A stretch of 64,000 nucleotides of DNA from Glycocaulis sp051859565 (GTDB taxonomy: Bacteria; Pseudomonadota; Alphaproteobacteria; Caulobacterales; Maricaulaceae), in contig NZ_JBHYFK010000001.1 of NCBI RefSeq assembly GCF_051859565.1, positions 62,001 through 126,000 on the forward strand, given 5' to 3'. The notes under the pieces are model-generated. The model was not told the origin of the DNA. It was given only the letters and a program-made list of their open reading frames with translations, and did no database searches. Positions 56,653 to 64,000 of the stretch are shown piece by piece (the first letter of the stretch is position 1; each line of letters begins with the position of its first letter). The position numbers and the translations under genes are program-made.

Positions 56653-57774
56653 CTAGCAGGGACCAGTGTTCCACTCTGCGGAAACATCGCTATCGGTCTC
56701 GCCGGCAAGCCGCACCTCACGCTCTGCCTGAAAGCGTGCCTGGTCCAGCCGGGACAGCGCCCAGACAGCCGCCCCGCGCACCAGAGCGTTTGCATCATCC
56801 AGCCGCTCCAGCACCGCCTCCAGCGCGTCCGGGCCGGTATCATTGCCCAGCGCAATCAGCACATTGCGCACAAACCGGTCCCGGCCGATGCGCTTGACCG
56901 GAGAGGCAGTAAAGAGCGCACGGAAACCCGCATCATCGAGGCGTGAAAGCGCGCCCAGCAAGGGCGCTTCCAGCTCGGCGCGAGCGTGAAAGGCGGTCTC
57001 TTCGGTGCGCGCGGCGAACTTGTTCCACGGACACACGGCGAGGCAGTCATCACAGCCATAGATGCGATTGCCCATGGCGGCCCGGAATTCGCGCGGTATG
57101 GGGCCTTTATGCTCGATGGTGAGGTAGGAGATGCAGCGGCGCGCATCGAGCCTGTAGGGGCCAGGAAACGCGTCTGTGGGGCAGATGTCGAGGCAGGCCC
57201 GGCACGATCCGCAATGATCGGTTTCGGGCGCGTCAGGAACCAGCTCCGCCTCGGTCAGCATCACGCCCAGAAACAGCCAGCTGCCCCAGTCCCGGCTGAC
57301 CAGATTGGTATGCTTGCCCTGCCAGCCCAGCCCGGAGCGCGCCGCCAGCGGCTTTTCCATCAGGGGCGCGGTATCGACAAAAACCTTCACGCCCTCACCC
57401 GTCTCGCCATGGAAGGCGCGCGCCATCTGTTTCAGGCGTTTTTTGAGAAGATCGTGATAGTCCCGGTTGCGCGCATAGACCGAAATGACAGCGCGGTCCG
57501 TGTGCGCAAGATCATCCAGCGGATTGTGCTCCGGCCCGTAATTGAGCCCCACCACGACAGCCGAGCGGGCCTCTGCCCACATGGCCGTCGGGTGGACGCG
57601 CCGGTCCAGCGTCTCTTCCATCCAGCCCATACTGCCATGATGCCCCGCCTCGACGAAGGCGCGCAGCCGCTCGCCTGCCTCCCAGGGCGCATCGGCGCGG
57701 GTTATGCGCACGGCGTCAAACCCGGCTTCTCGCGCCAGCGCGCGCGCTCTGTCGGAAAGCTCAGCCTTCATCAT
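56653..57774 (-). CDS. queG: Epoxyqueuosine reductase QueG
   Basis: 373 residues. It makes queuosine from epoxyqueuosine in tRNA, using cobalamin and two 4Fe-4S clusters. Cysteine motifs CGSCRACLDICPTDAF and CDDCLAVCPWN are visible, with the substrate domain before them (GHHGSMGWME, LGWQGKHTNLV). The C-terminal part has a HEAT-like repeat region seen in full-length QueG. The ATG at 57774 overlaps the TGA of the smr gene (ATGA), so it is coupled to it. A cobalamin-dependent step fits the presence of cobST. Confidence 0.94.
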   Translation of the reverse strand: MMKAELSDRARALAREAGFDAVRITRADAPWEAGERLRAFVEAGHHGSMGWMEETLDRRVHPTAMWAEARSAVVVGLNYGPEHNPLDDLAHTDRAVISVYARNRDYHDLLKKRLKQMARAFHGETGEGVKVFVDTAPLMEKPLAARSGLGWQGKHTNLVSRDWGSWLFLGVMLTEAELVPDAPETDHCGSCRACLDICPTDAFPGPYRLDARRCISYLTIEHKGPIPREFRAAMGNRIYGCDDCLAVCPWNKFAARTEETAFHARAELEAPLLGALSRLDDAGFRALFTASPVKRIGRDRFVRNVLIALGNDTGPDALEAVLERLDDANALVRGAAVWALSRLDQARFQAEREVRLAGETDSDVSAEWNTGPC

Positions 57775-58334
57775 GCCCGCAGCATGACATAAAAGGCGCC
57801 GGAGCCGCCATGACGGGCATGGGCGGGCGCATAGCCGCTGACCAGAACGGCAAAGTCCGGCTCGGCGAGCCATAAGGGCAGACTGCGGCGCAAGACCCCC
57901 GGCAGGGAGGGTGCATCCGGCGTCCAGGGCTCAAACCGGCGGGAATCCTCCGCCCGCCCGGCAGCCCCCTTGCCGGTGATGACGAGGATGGTTTGATGGC
58001 CTTTCATGGCCGCGCGGGACAGAAAAGCCAGCAACATCTGGCGGGCATGGTCGGCCGTCTCGCCATGCAGATCAATGCGCGCATCAATCTCCACGCGCCC
58101 GCGGCGCACCTTGCGCTCGGCGCCGCGCTCTACCGGCGCGCTTCTCGGTACAGTCCCGGCGTTGAGCGCGGCAGGCGCAGTGCCGCTCCGGCCTCTGAGC
58201 AGGGCAGCAAACACTTCCTCATTCACAGGCGGCTGAACGCGCATTCCGCCTGCGGGCAGCGGCCGGGCCGTGCGCGACACCTTGCGCCAGAGGGCACGTT
58301 CTTCCGGTGTCAGGGTGCGCTTCGGCCCGCTCAT
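57771..58334 (-). CDS. Smr-domain protein
   Basis: 187 residues. The C-terminal Smr (small MutS-related) domain has IDLHGETADHARQMLLAFLS near residue 88, VITGKGAAGR and a C-terminal GGSGAFYVMLR strand. The N-terminal part is Arg-rich. Smr domains in other proteins are nucleases; function here is unknown. It lies 6 bases after mltA and overlaps queG, forming an operon tim44-mltA-smr-queG. Confidence 0.9.
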   Translation of the reverse strand: MSGPKRTLTPEERALWRKVSRTARPLPAGGMRVQPPVNEEVFAALLRGRSGTAPAALNAGTVPRSAPVERGAERKVRRGRVEIDARIDLHGETADHARQMLLAFLSRAAMKGHQTILVITGKGAAGRAEDSRRFEPWTPDAPSLPGVLRRSLPLWLAEPDFAVLVSGYAPAHARHGGSGAFYVMLRA

Positions 58335-58340
58335 GGCCTG

Positions 58341-59567
58341 TCACGATACCCGGCGCAACCGGGCCGCCAGCGCGTGAGGGAGCAGCAAGTGCCAGCGCGC
58401 AAAACTGTTCTGGCGCCCGGCGGTCTGTCCGGCCTCGTCACCCCAGCCGAAGAAGAGATCGCCGCGCACCGGGCCAGTAATGGCCCCGCCCGCATCCTGG
58501 GCGATGACAAGCCCGTTCCAACGGCCCTGTCCTGATACTTCGCCATCGATGAATACCGGCACGCCCCAGGCATGGAAGGCCGGATCGACTGCCAGGCTCG
58601 CCATTGGCGTCAACGGCACGCCCTGCGACCCCATCGGGCCGGTATTGGGATCGGCAATCTCCTGCAGATCAAAGAACACATAGCGCGGGTTTTCATTGAA
58701 GAGCGGCGTCCACGCCGCCGGACCATTACGCACCAGCCAGCTTTCAATGTGGTGCTTGGACGCCTGTCCCGGCGGCAGCTCGCCCCGGTCCAGAAGCAGC
58801 CGGCCTATAGACACGTAAGGATGGCCATTATGGGCTGCGAAGGCAGCACGGCGCTGGCTGCCATCATCAAACACCAGACGGCCAGAACCCTGAATCTGCA
58901 TGAAGAACACGTCGATCGGGCGGCCCCAGGCCAGCGGCACGCCGATATTCATCGCCTCGATCTCGGCGCGCGGGCGCGCCTCGTCCGCGCCGCTGAACCG
59001 ATCCGCATCGAGGCCAGCGATGAGCTGGGACATATCCCCGCGCGGGGAAAGCCCCGGACGCGCGCGGATCGCCATGGAAAACTCGTTATCGGGATAATAG
59101 CGCGCCTGCACCATGGGCTCATAATAGCCGGTCAGCCGCCCCTCACCACCCAGAGCCACCGGCGTAAAGCGCGCTTCAAAGAAGCTGCGGGCCATCTGGG
59201 CCGTTGCGCCGCGCGCGATCAGGGTAAGCGCCTCGCCGCACACCGCATGCCAGTCGCCGGCCCGGCCCGCATAGGGCGCGCGCTCGTTGAGCGGCCGGTC
59301 GGCCGGACGGCGCTGGATAGCCTCGCAGCTCTGCCCGAAAGAGCGCAAGGCCGCACTGACATCATGCCGGGCCCAGCCTTCAAGCGCGCCAAACCCGGAA
59401 AGCGGGCGCAGATCGAGTGACGATACGGCAGGGGGTTGCGGTGTAGCGGACGGCGTGTCCGGCACACTAGCGCAGGCAGAAAGGATTAGCGCAAGGCAGA
59501 GCGCGGCTAGGGTGCTAGGCCGGGCGCACGGCAGAAAGCCGCCAGTTCGGGTTGTCGCTCGTGACAT
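58341..59567 (-). CDS. mltA: Membrane-bound lytic murein transglycosylase A
   Basis: 408 residues from the ATG at 59567 with GGAG upstream. A lipobox LILSAC ends the signal (about residues 20-33). MltA domain: GRLTGYYEPMVQARYYP, VFFMQIQGSGRLVFDDGS (catalytic region and the core Asp), and HAWGVPVFIDGEV, ending with the 3D domain VIAQDAGGAITGPVRGDLFFG. It cleaves peptidoglycan to 1,6-anhydro products. An overlap of 53 bases with the upstream tim44 gene remains even from this start; a TTG three codons earlier is less likely. Confidence 0.93.
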   Translation of the reverse strand: MSRATTRTGGFLPCARPSTLAALCLALILSACASVPDTPSATPQPPAVSSLDLRPLSGFGALEGWARHDVSAALRSFGQSCEAIQRRPADRPLNERAPYAGRAGDWHAVCGEALTLIARGATAQMARSFFEARFTPVALGGEGRLTGYYEPMVQARYYPDNEFSMAIRARPGLSPRGDMSQLIAGLDADRFSGADEARPRAEIEAMNIGVPLAWGRPIDVFFMQIQGSGRLVFDDGSQRRAAFAAHNGHPYVSIGRLLLDRGELPPGQASKHHIESWLVRNGPAAWTPLFNENPRYVFFDLQEIADPNTGPMGSQGVPLTPMASLAVDPAFHAWGVPVFIDGEVSGQGRWNGLVIAQDAGGAITGPVRGDLFFGWGDEAGQTAGRQNSFARWHLLLPHALAARLRRVS

Positions 59568-60198
59568 CGCGCTCAAAGCTCCAGATCTCCGCTACCGGGT
59601 GCAGCGCCGCGATATCGCCCGACACCACGCTGCCATCGCTGGCGCGCGTTTCGTGGGCAATCTCGGCGACGAATCGCACCTTGATCTTGGCCTTTGGCCC
59701 GTTAAGGGAAGCTTCCTGCAGGCGCGTTTCCTTGATGCGGTCGATCTCGGTGGTCAGGGTTTCGCCTTTCGCAGCCCGCGCCTCAATGGCATCGCGGTAA
59801 GCGCTCATCACGCGCGGAGCCAGCAAAGGCTCCAGCGCTTCCACGTCTCCGCGCGCAAACGCGCCGGCAATCATCCCATAAGCGGCACGCGCGCCCTGGA
59901 TGAACACCGCTGCATCAAAACCGGTATCAGCCTGCGCAATGGCCTCGAGGCCATCATAGGCAGCTTCATCGACATCAACGGCGCTGAATGCAGTTTGCGG
60001 GCGCCCGGATGGGTCCTGCACGCTGGCTGTTTCGCGGGCCGGCGCAGCCGCCTCACGCGCTACGGCCTTCTCGGCCTCTTCGCGCGCATGCTCTTCCGGG
60101 GAGCGCCCCACAGGACGGCCAAGCGCCATGTAAAGGCGTATGCCGATGAACACGGCCAAGCCTGCAAAAAAGAGTATCTGCAACAATTCCACGCGCAT
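59515..60198 (-). CDS. Tim44/TimA-family membrane protein
   Basis: 227 residues from the ATG at 60198 with GAGG upstream; a second ATG is 42 bases earlier. One N-terminal helix (LLQILFFAGLAVFIGIRLYM) anchors a charged linker and the C-terminal Tim44-like domain (about 90-227), with AYGMIAGAFARGDVEALEPL, LAPRVMSAYRDAIEARAA and VAEIWSFERDVTSDNPNWRL. The family is placed next to secB in this group. It may bind unfolded proteins near the membrane, by homology to mitochondrial Tim44 only. Divergent from secB. Confidence 0.9.
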   Translation of the reverse strand: MRVELLQILFFAGLAVFIGIRLYMALGRPVGRSPEEHAREEAEKAVAREAAAPARETASVQDPSGRPQTAFSAVDVDEAAYDGLEAIAQADTGFDAAVFIQGARAAYGMIAGAFARGDVEALEPLLAPRVMSAYRDAIEARAAKGETLTTEIDRIKETRLQEASLNGPKAKIKVRFVAEIAHETRASDGSVVSGDIAALHPVAEIWSFERDVTSDNPNWRLSAVRPA

Positions 60199-60450
60199 GC
60201 ACCTCTTGGCCGCCCGGCTTTCGGGCGGGTTGATGGCCATCCCTGCCTACTCATATAGGCCGTCAGCCGCCTCAGGTCAGCCCGTACAATGCAGGCTGCG
60301 CTTTGGCATGGCGGCCCGGAACACCGGCTTGCCCGCTATCGCGCGCCATGCTACCCGCCCAGACCTTGCACAGGAAGCGGGCGCATTCCAGCCCTGCTGC
60401 CGGCCTTCAATGCCAAGGCTGGAAAACGTCCACAGGAGCTTGCACCGATC

Positions 60451-60951
60451 ATGGCTGATACCCCCAATACACCTGACCAGAACGCAAACCCGGCCGCCGG
60501 GCCGAGCGTAAGAATACTGGGGCAGTATGTGAAGGATCTCTCCTTTGAGAATCCCGGCGCGCCCGACACGCTGCGCGGTAGCGCCTCCCAGCCCAATATC
60601 GATCTGGGCATTGATGTGCGCGTGCGCGCGCTGGATGCGGAGAGTTTCGAGGTCGAGCTGCTTCTCTCGGCCAAGGCGCAGCGCGACAACGCCACCCTGT
60701 TTGTCTGCGAGCTGAGCTATGCAGGCCTGTTCCAGATCCGCGGCATGGACGAGCAGGCGCGCGAAGCCTTCCTGTTGGTCGAGGCGCCTCGCCTGACCTT
60801 CCCCTTCGCCCGCGAAATCGTGGCCAGCGCGACGCAAAACGGCGGCTTCCCGCCGCTCATGCTCGAGCCTGTCGATTTTGCCAGCCTCTACCGCCAGCAG
60901 CTCGCCCAGCGCGCACAAGGCGGCTCCAACCCGCCGGCAGGCAACGCCTGA
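60451..60951 (+). CDS. secB: Protein export chaperone SecB
   Basis: 166 residues. Conserved SecB core: VRILGQYVKDLSFENPGAP, INLGIDVRV-like DLGIDVRVRALD, LFVCELSYAGLFQI and the C-terminal FPFAREIVASATQNGGFPPL MLEPVDFASLY segment that binds SecA and substrates. It keeps preproteins unfolded for the Sec translocase. The ATG at 60451 is preceded by AGGAG with a longer spacer. It is divergent from the Tim44-family gene and convergent with dnaQ (5-base gap). Confidence 0.97.
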   Translation: MADTPNTPDQNANPAAGPSVRILGQYVKDLSFENPGAPDTLRGSASQPNIDLGIDVRVRALDAESFEVELLLSAKAQRDNATLFVCELSYAGLFQIRGMDEQAREAFLLVEAPRLTFPFAREIVASATQNGGFPPLMLEPVDFASLYRQQLAQRAQGGSNPPAGNA

Positions 60952-60956
60952 TCAGG

Positions 60957-61643
60957 CTAGACGCCGAACCTCTTCCAGACGCGTGCCTCTCCCATCTCGG
61001 CCACAAAAGCCGCGTGGAGGGCACGCTCTTCGGGCGTGCTTGAAAGCTGTAACGGGGCCGGGCGCGGCGGGCGGGGCGCATAGCGCACCGTCCGGTCCGT
61101 GCCCTCCAGCCCGGCAAAGTCCAGCGCGCGCGTGCGCCCGCCATTAAGCTCCAGATACACTTCTGCCAGCAGATAGGCATCGATAAGCGCGCCGTGCTTG
61201 GTGCGGCTTTCCAGTGAAATATCAAATCGTTTGCACAAGGCGTCGAGATTGGCCGGCGAGCCGGGAAAGCGCTCGCGCGCCATCGCCGCCGTGTCCTTGA
61301 ACCGGCTGTCGGGATAAGGGTCCAGGCCTGCGCGCGTCAGCTCCATATTGATGAAGCCGCGGTCAAAGGGCGCATTGTGCGCCACCATCACCGCATCCCC
61401 GACAAAGGCGATGAAATCCTTTGCCACCTCTTCAAACCGGGGCTTGTCGCGCAGCATTTCGCGCGTATAGCCGGTAATCGCCGTTACCTCGGCAGGGATA
61501 TCGCGGTCCGGATTGATGAGCGCGTGGAACTCGCGTCCCGTCGGGATCATGTTGAACACTTCCACACAGCCAAGCTCGGTGACCCGGTCGCCTTCGAGCG
61601 GGTAGAGGCCAGTGGTTTCGGTATCGAATATGATCTCTCTCAT
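60957..61643 (-). CDS. dnaQ: DNA polymerase III epsilon subunit (proofreading exonuclease)
   Basis: 228 residues. DEDDh exonuclease: Exo I FDTETTGLYPLEGDRV (Asp7, Glu9), Exo II VAHNAPFDRGFINMEL, Exo III KHGALIDAYLLAEVYLEL. It removes mismatched 3' ends in the replicase. The start ATG overlaps the coaE stop (ATGA, 61640-61643). It is the last gene of the ppsR-maf-aroE-coaE-dnaQ operon. Confidence 0.97.
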   Translation of the reverse strand: MREIIFDTETTGLYPLEGDRVTELGCVEVFNMIPTGREFHALINPDRDIPAEVTAITGYTREMLRDKPRFEEVAKDFIAFVGDAVMVAHNAPFDRGFINMELTRAGLDPYPDSRFKDTAAMARERFPGSPANLDALCKRFDISLESRTKHGALIDAYLLAEVYLELNGGRTRALDFAGLEGTDRTVRYAPRPPRPAPLQLSSTPEERALHAAFVAEMGEARVWKRFGV

Positions 61644-62248
61644 GGGCGCGGATTTTGCGGGCGTTCGCGCAAGGCATCCAGAACCGCGCGCACCTGGAGG
61701 CGGGCTTCATCCACACCTTTTGACGTGTCGATAACGAAATCGGCCCGCTCGCGCTTGTGCGCATCGGGTGTCTGGCGAGCCAGGATCATGTCGAGCTTGT
61801 CTGCATGCATGCCGTCACGGGCCAGCACCCGCGTCCGTTGCAACTCTTCCGGAGCGGACACCACGACGATCACATCGACATGCCCCTCCATGCCGGTCTC
61901 GAACAGGAGAGGTATATCGAACAGAACGCACCAGGCCCCGTCCTTGCGCGCCTGCTGCAGAAAGCCCGCGCGCCGCGCCGCCACCAGCGGATGCACGATG
62001 GCCTCAAGACGGGCGAAATCCTGTGGCTTGTCTTTCAGATGGACGCTGAGCGCATCGCGGTCCACGCGCCCAGCTGTAATCACATCGGGAAACACGGTAC
62101 CGACCGGCTCAACCGCCTCACCGCCCGGCGCATACATCGCCGCCACCGCCGCATCGGCGTCAAAGACCGGCACGCCTTCAGCGGCGAACAGGGAGGCCGT
62201 GGTGCTTTTGCCCATACCGATGGAGCCGGTGAGGCCAATCGTGATCAT
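61640..62248 (-). CDS. coaE: Dephospho-CoA kinase
   Basis: 202 residues. P-loop GLTGSIGMGKSTTASLFA near residues 5-22; also VFDADAAVAAMY, HPLVAARRAGFL and the lid segment RVLARDGMHADKLDMILARQ. It phosphorylates dephospho-CoA, the last step of CoA synthesis. ATG overlaps aroE's TGA (62245-62248) and its own TGA overlaps dnaQ's ATG. Confidence 0.97.
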   Translation of the reverse strand: MITIGLTGSIGMGKSTTASLFAAEGVPVFDADAAVAAMYAPGGEAVEPVGTVFPDVITAGRVDRDALSVHLKDKPQDFARLEAIVHPLVAARRAGFLQQARKDGAWCVLFDIPLLFETGMEGHVDVIVVVSAPEELQRTRVLARDGMHADKLDMILARQTPDAHKRERADFVIDTSKGVDEARLQVRAVLDALRERPQNPRP

Positions 62249-63066
62249 GCCCTCTCCTCCAGCGCGGCTTCCAGCAAGGCCCTGACCTGCGTACCGGCAG
62301 GCGCAGGCTGGCCGAAGAACGCCTCAAAGGCCGGGCGGGCCTGGCCGATCAGCATGGAAAGCCCGTCGGCCGTGCGCAGGCCAAGCGCCCGGGCCTGTTT
62401 CAGCAGAGGCGTCTCGAGCGGCGCGTACACCATGTCAAAGACAGCGGCGCCGGGCGGCAATGCATCCAGCGGCACGCAGAGCTCCGGTTGTCCCTTCATG
62501 CCAAGTGAGGTGGCGTTGATGACAAGGCGGGCGCCCTCTAGCGCAGCCGCCGCTTCGTCCAGCCCGTGGATCCGGGCCGCGCAGCCCATGGAACGGACCA
62601 GTTCGCCTGCCCTGTCCCGGCTGCGATTGATGATCCGCACTGGCGCGCCCGACGCATTAAGCACATGAAGCGCCGCACGGGCCGCGCCGCCAGCCCCGAT
62701 AAGGACAGCCGGGCCCACACCGGCCTGCCAGCCGCTTTCTGCCAGCGCTGCTTTCACCCCCACAATATCGGTATTGTCCGCCACAATGCCGTCTGGAGTG
62801 AAAAGAAGAAGGTTTGCCGCGCCGCAGGCGCGCGCGCCCTCGCTCGCCTCGTCGGCCAGTGCCAGAGCGGCCTGCTTGTGCGGCAAGGTAACATTGATCC
62901 CGCGATAACCCCCATCGCGCAGGCGCGATATGGTGGCGGCAAACGCGTCTGGCTGCACGCCGATACGGTCATAGCTGCCGGCAAGCCCCGCATCGGTCAG
63001 CCAGGCCTGCATCATCAGCGGCGAAAGCGAGTGATCGACCGGCCAGCCTGCGACACCGGCTTTCAT
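62245..63066 (-). CDS. aroE: Shikimate dehydrogenase
   Basis: 273 residues from the ATG at 63066. It reduces 3-dehydroshikimate to shikimate. N-terminal VAGWPVDHSLSPLMMQAWL, substrate Lys in NVTLPHKQAAL near residue 62, NADP loop LIGAGGAARAALHVL, and Asn/Asp of VADNTDIVG. A TTG three codons upstream would overlap the maf stop, but GGAGGG lies nine bases before the ATG, so the ATG is the real start and the gap to maf is five bases. Confidence 0.96.
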   Translation of the reverse strand: MKAGVAGWPVDHSLSPLMMQAWLTDAGLAGSYDRIGVQPDAFAATISRLRDGGYRGINVTLPHKQAALALADEASEGARACGAANLLLFTPDGIVADNTDIVGVKAALAESGWQAGVGPAVLIGAGGAARAALHVLNASGAPVRIINRSRDRAGELVRSMGCAARIHGLDEAAAALEGARLVINATSLGMKGQPELCVPLDALPPGAAVFDMVYAPLETPLLKQARALGLRTADGLSMLIGQARPAFEAFFGQPAPAGTQVRALLEAALEERA

Positions 63067-63071
63067 GACAA

Positions 63072-63659
63072 TCAACCCTCCAGCACGCTGTGCTGGCGCA
63101 GCACATCCAGCAGCGGCAGGAGCGGCAGGCCCAGAACCGAGAAGAAATCGCCTTCTACCCCCTCAAACAGCTGCGCGCCCAGCCCTTCATAGGCATAACC
63201 GCCGACGCCAGCTGTCAGGATAGACCCGGCATCGCGCATATAGCGGTCGAGAAAGCTGTCCGAGACATTGCGGACATGCATCTCGCACCGGCTTTGATGC
63301 TGCCACACAATCTGGCCATCACAGGCCAGTACCAGCCCGCCAACCAGCGCATGCGTCCTGCCGCGCAGCATTATCAGGCGCGCACGGGCCTCTGCCTCAT
63401 CCCGCGACTTGTCATAGGCGCGGCCTTCAAATTCCAGCACCTGATCGGCGCCGAGTACCAGCTTTCCCGCCTGCCGGGGCGAAACCGCCAGGGCTTTCTG
63501 CCGGGCAAGCTCTAGTGCCAGTTCAGCGGGCGTGCCGGCAAAGCCTGCTTTCACGGCGCCCTCATCAATATCCGCCGGATCAATCGTGAAAGGCACGCAG
63601 GCCTTATCCAGAATCGCGCGGCGCGACGCCGAACCGGACGCCAGAACAAGCGCGGTCAT
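63072..63659 (-). CDS. maf: Maf-family nucleotide pyrophosphatase
   Basis: 195 residues. Conserved LASGSASRRAILDKACVPFT at the start, VLGADQVLEFEGRAYDKSRD, then GGVGGYAYEGLGAQLFEGVE and DFFSVLGLPLLPLLDVL at the C-terminus. Maf enzymes hydrolyse non-canonical nucleoside triphosphates (dTTP, UTP or m7GTP) and affect septum formation. It overlaps ppsR by ATGA (63656-63659). Confidence 0.95.
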   Translation of the reverse strand: MTALVLASGSASRRAILDKACVPFTIDPADIDEGAVKAGFAGTPAELALELARQKALAVSPRQAGKLVLGADQVLEFEGRAYDKSRDEAEARARLIMLRGRTHALVGGLVLACDGQIVWQHQSRCEMHVRNVSDSFLDRYMRDAGSILTAGVGGYAYEGLGAQLFEGVEGDFFSVLGLPLLPLLDVLRQHSVLEG

Positions 63660-64000
63660 AGCTTGCCTCCCGTCATCTTGCCCCGGTGTTCGGTGAGAAG
63701 ATTGATGATCTTGGCTGCCGTTTCCTCGATGGAGCGCCGTGTGACATCGATGGACGGCACGTTGTGGCGGGCAAACAGGCGCTTGGCAAAAATAAGCTCA
63801 TCCTTCACCGCGCCTTCATCGACATATTCGGTCGAGCGGTCCTCATTCAGATTCAGGAGCCGGTTGCGGCGTATCTGGACTATGCGTTCAGGCGTCGCGT
63901 AAAGCCCTACAATGACAGGTTTTTTATGTGAAAACAGATCGGGGGGAAGCGGCGCTTCGGGCACAAGCGGAATATTGGCCGCGCGCACGCCGCGATTGCC
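63656..64000 (-). CDS. ppsR: Pyruvate, phosphate dikinase regulatory protein (PpsR/DUF299), 5' truncated
   Basis: Only the C-terminal about 115 residues are in the window. They show FSHKKPVIVGLYATPERIVQ, IRRNRLLNLNEDR, the DELIFAKRLFARHNVP segment and RSIEETAAKIINLL at the end, typical of the DUF299 family that reversibly phosphorylates PEP synthase or pyruvate phosphate dikinase. The stop overlaps maf's ATG. The gene continues past 64000. Confidence 0.92.
   Translation of the reverse strand, partial: GNRGVRAANIPLVPEAPLPPDLFSHKKPVIVGLYATPERIVQIRRNRLLNLNEDRSTEYVDEGAVKDELIFAKRLFARHNVPSIDVTRRSIEETAAKIINLLTEHRGKMTGGKL

Noticed and set aside
63067..63075. TTG start for aroE overlapping maf as TTGA
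   Set aside because: GGAGGG lies nine bases before the ATG at 63066 but directly abuts the TTG, which it therefore could not serve. The pattern only resembles the real TTGA overlaps of the vapC genes.
1..64000. CRISPR array, prophage, transposase or integrase genes
   Set aside because: No spaced direct repeats, phage structural genes or transposases are present; the repeats seen are palindromic intergenic elements.

Overview
The window is a gene-dense, GC-rich stretch of alphaproteobacterial chromosome. Gene content, protein wording and order point to the Caulobacterales/Maricaulales side of the class (a Hyphomonadaceae/Maricaulis/Oceanicaulis-like organism). The evidence is: the block secB / dnaQ-coaE-aroE-maf-ppsR next to tim44-mltA-smr-queG-hslU, which in this group lies near the chromosome origin; bolA-dnaJ-cobS-cobT; rpmB, a DUF3108 protein, an SUV3-like helicase, an S4 protein, fdxA, carD and rpoH in that order; a CenR-like response regulator; a large TonB-dependent receptor; and a promoter before rpmB close to the Caulobacter housekeeping consensus. 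No prophage, insertion sequence, rRNA or CRISPR array is visible. One tRNA gene (Arg, CCT) is present.

Layout. 1-7.4 kb: the end of mmsA, a two-gene RND efflux operon and an S9 peptidase lipoprotein. 7.5-18.9 kb: dapF, a GntR/UTRA regulator, a CpeT-like protein, folP, a DEAD-box helicase, a GNAT enzyme with an ABC exporter, a GST, a CDF metal exporter, a creatininase-like amidohydrolase and a TerB-like membrane protein. 19-30 kb: acsA, an LMW phosphatase, a 34-codon membrane peptide gene coupled to zapE, an S41-like protein, a DUF2975/XRE pair, mdh, asd and an acyl-CoA dehydrogenase. 30-35.6 kb: bolA, a J-domain protein, a predicted secreted metallopeptidase, cobS, a Phd/VapC toxin-antitoxin pair and cobT. 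35.8-46.7 kb: an amidohydrolase, an ArsR operon, rpmB, DUF3108, a second VapBC pair, an SUV3 helicase, S4, fdxA, carD, rpoH and a nuclease-like lipoprotein. 46.7-55.3 kb: a MerT/MerP-like metal cluster, a TonB receptor, tRNA-Arg, response regulators, a GAF protein, an SDR and an L,D-transpeptidase-like protein. 55.3-64 kb: the origin-proximal housekeeping block.

Co-functioning groups. The RND pump and adaptor form one efflux unit. acsA, mdh and the acyl-CoA dehydrogenase serve acetate and central carbon use; dapF, asd, aroE, folP and coaE are biosynthetic. zapE, cenR, mltA, the YkuD protein and secB concern envelope and division. carD and rpoH control transcription globally. ppsR-maf-aroE-coaE-dnaQ is a chain of overlapping or near-abutting genes.

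The most unusual points are: a MerT/MerP-like cluster with a predicted outer-membrane protein and a Cys/His-rich secreted protein but no visible merA or merR; two unrelated toxin-antitoxin modules whose VapC toxins both appear to start at TTG inside a TTGA overlap; a HELGH metallopeptidase and a toxin-antitoxin pair inserted into the dnaJ-cobS-cobT block; four convergent gene pairs sharing exactly one CTAG as both stop codons; several palindromic repeat families; and clear inverted-repeat operators beside regulators.
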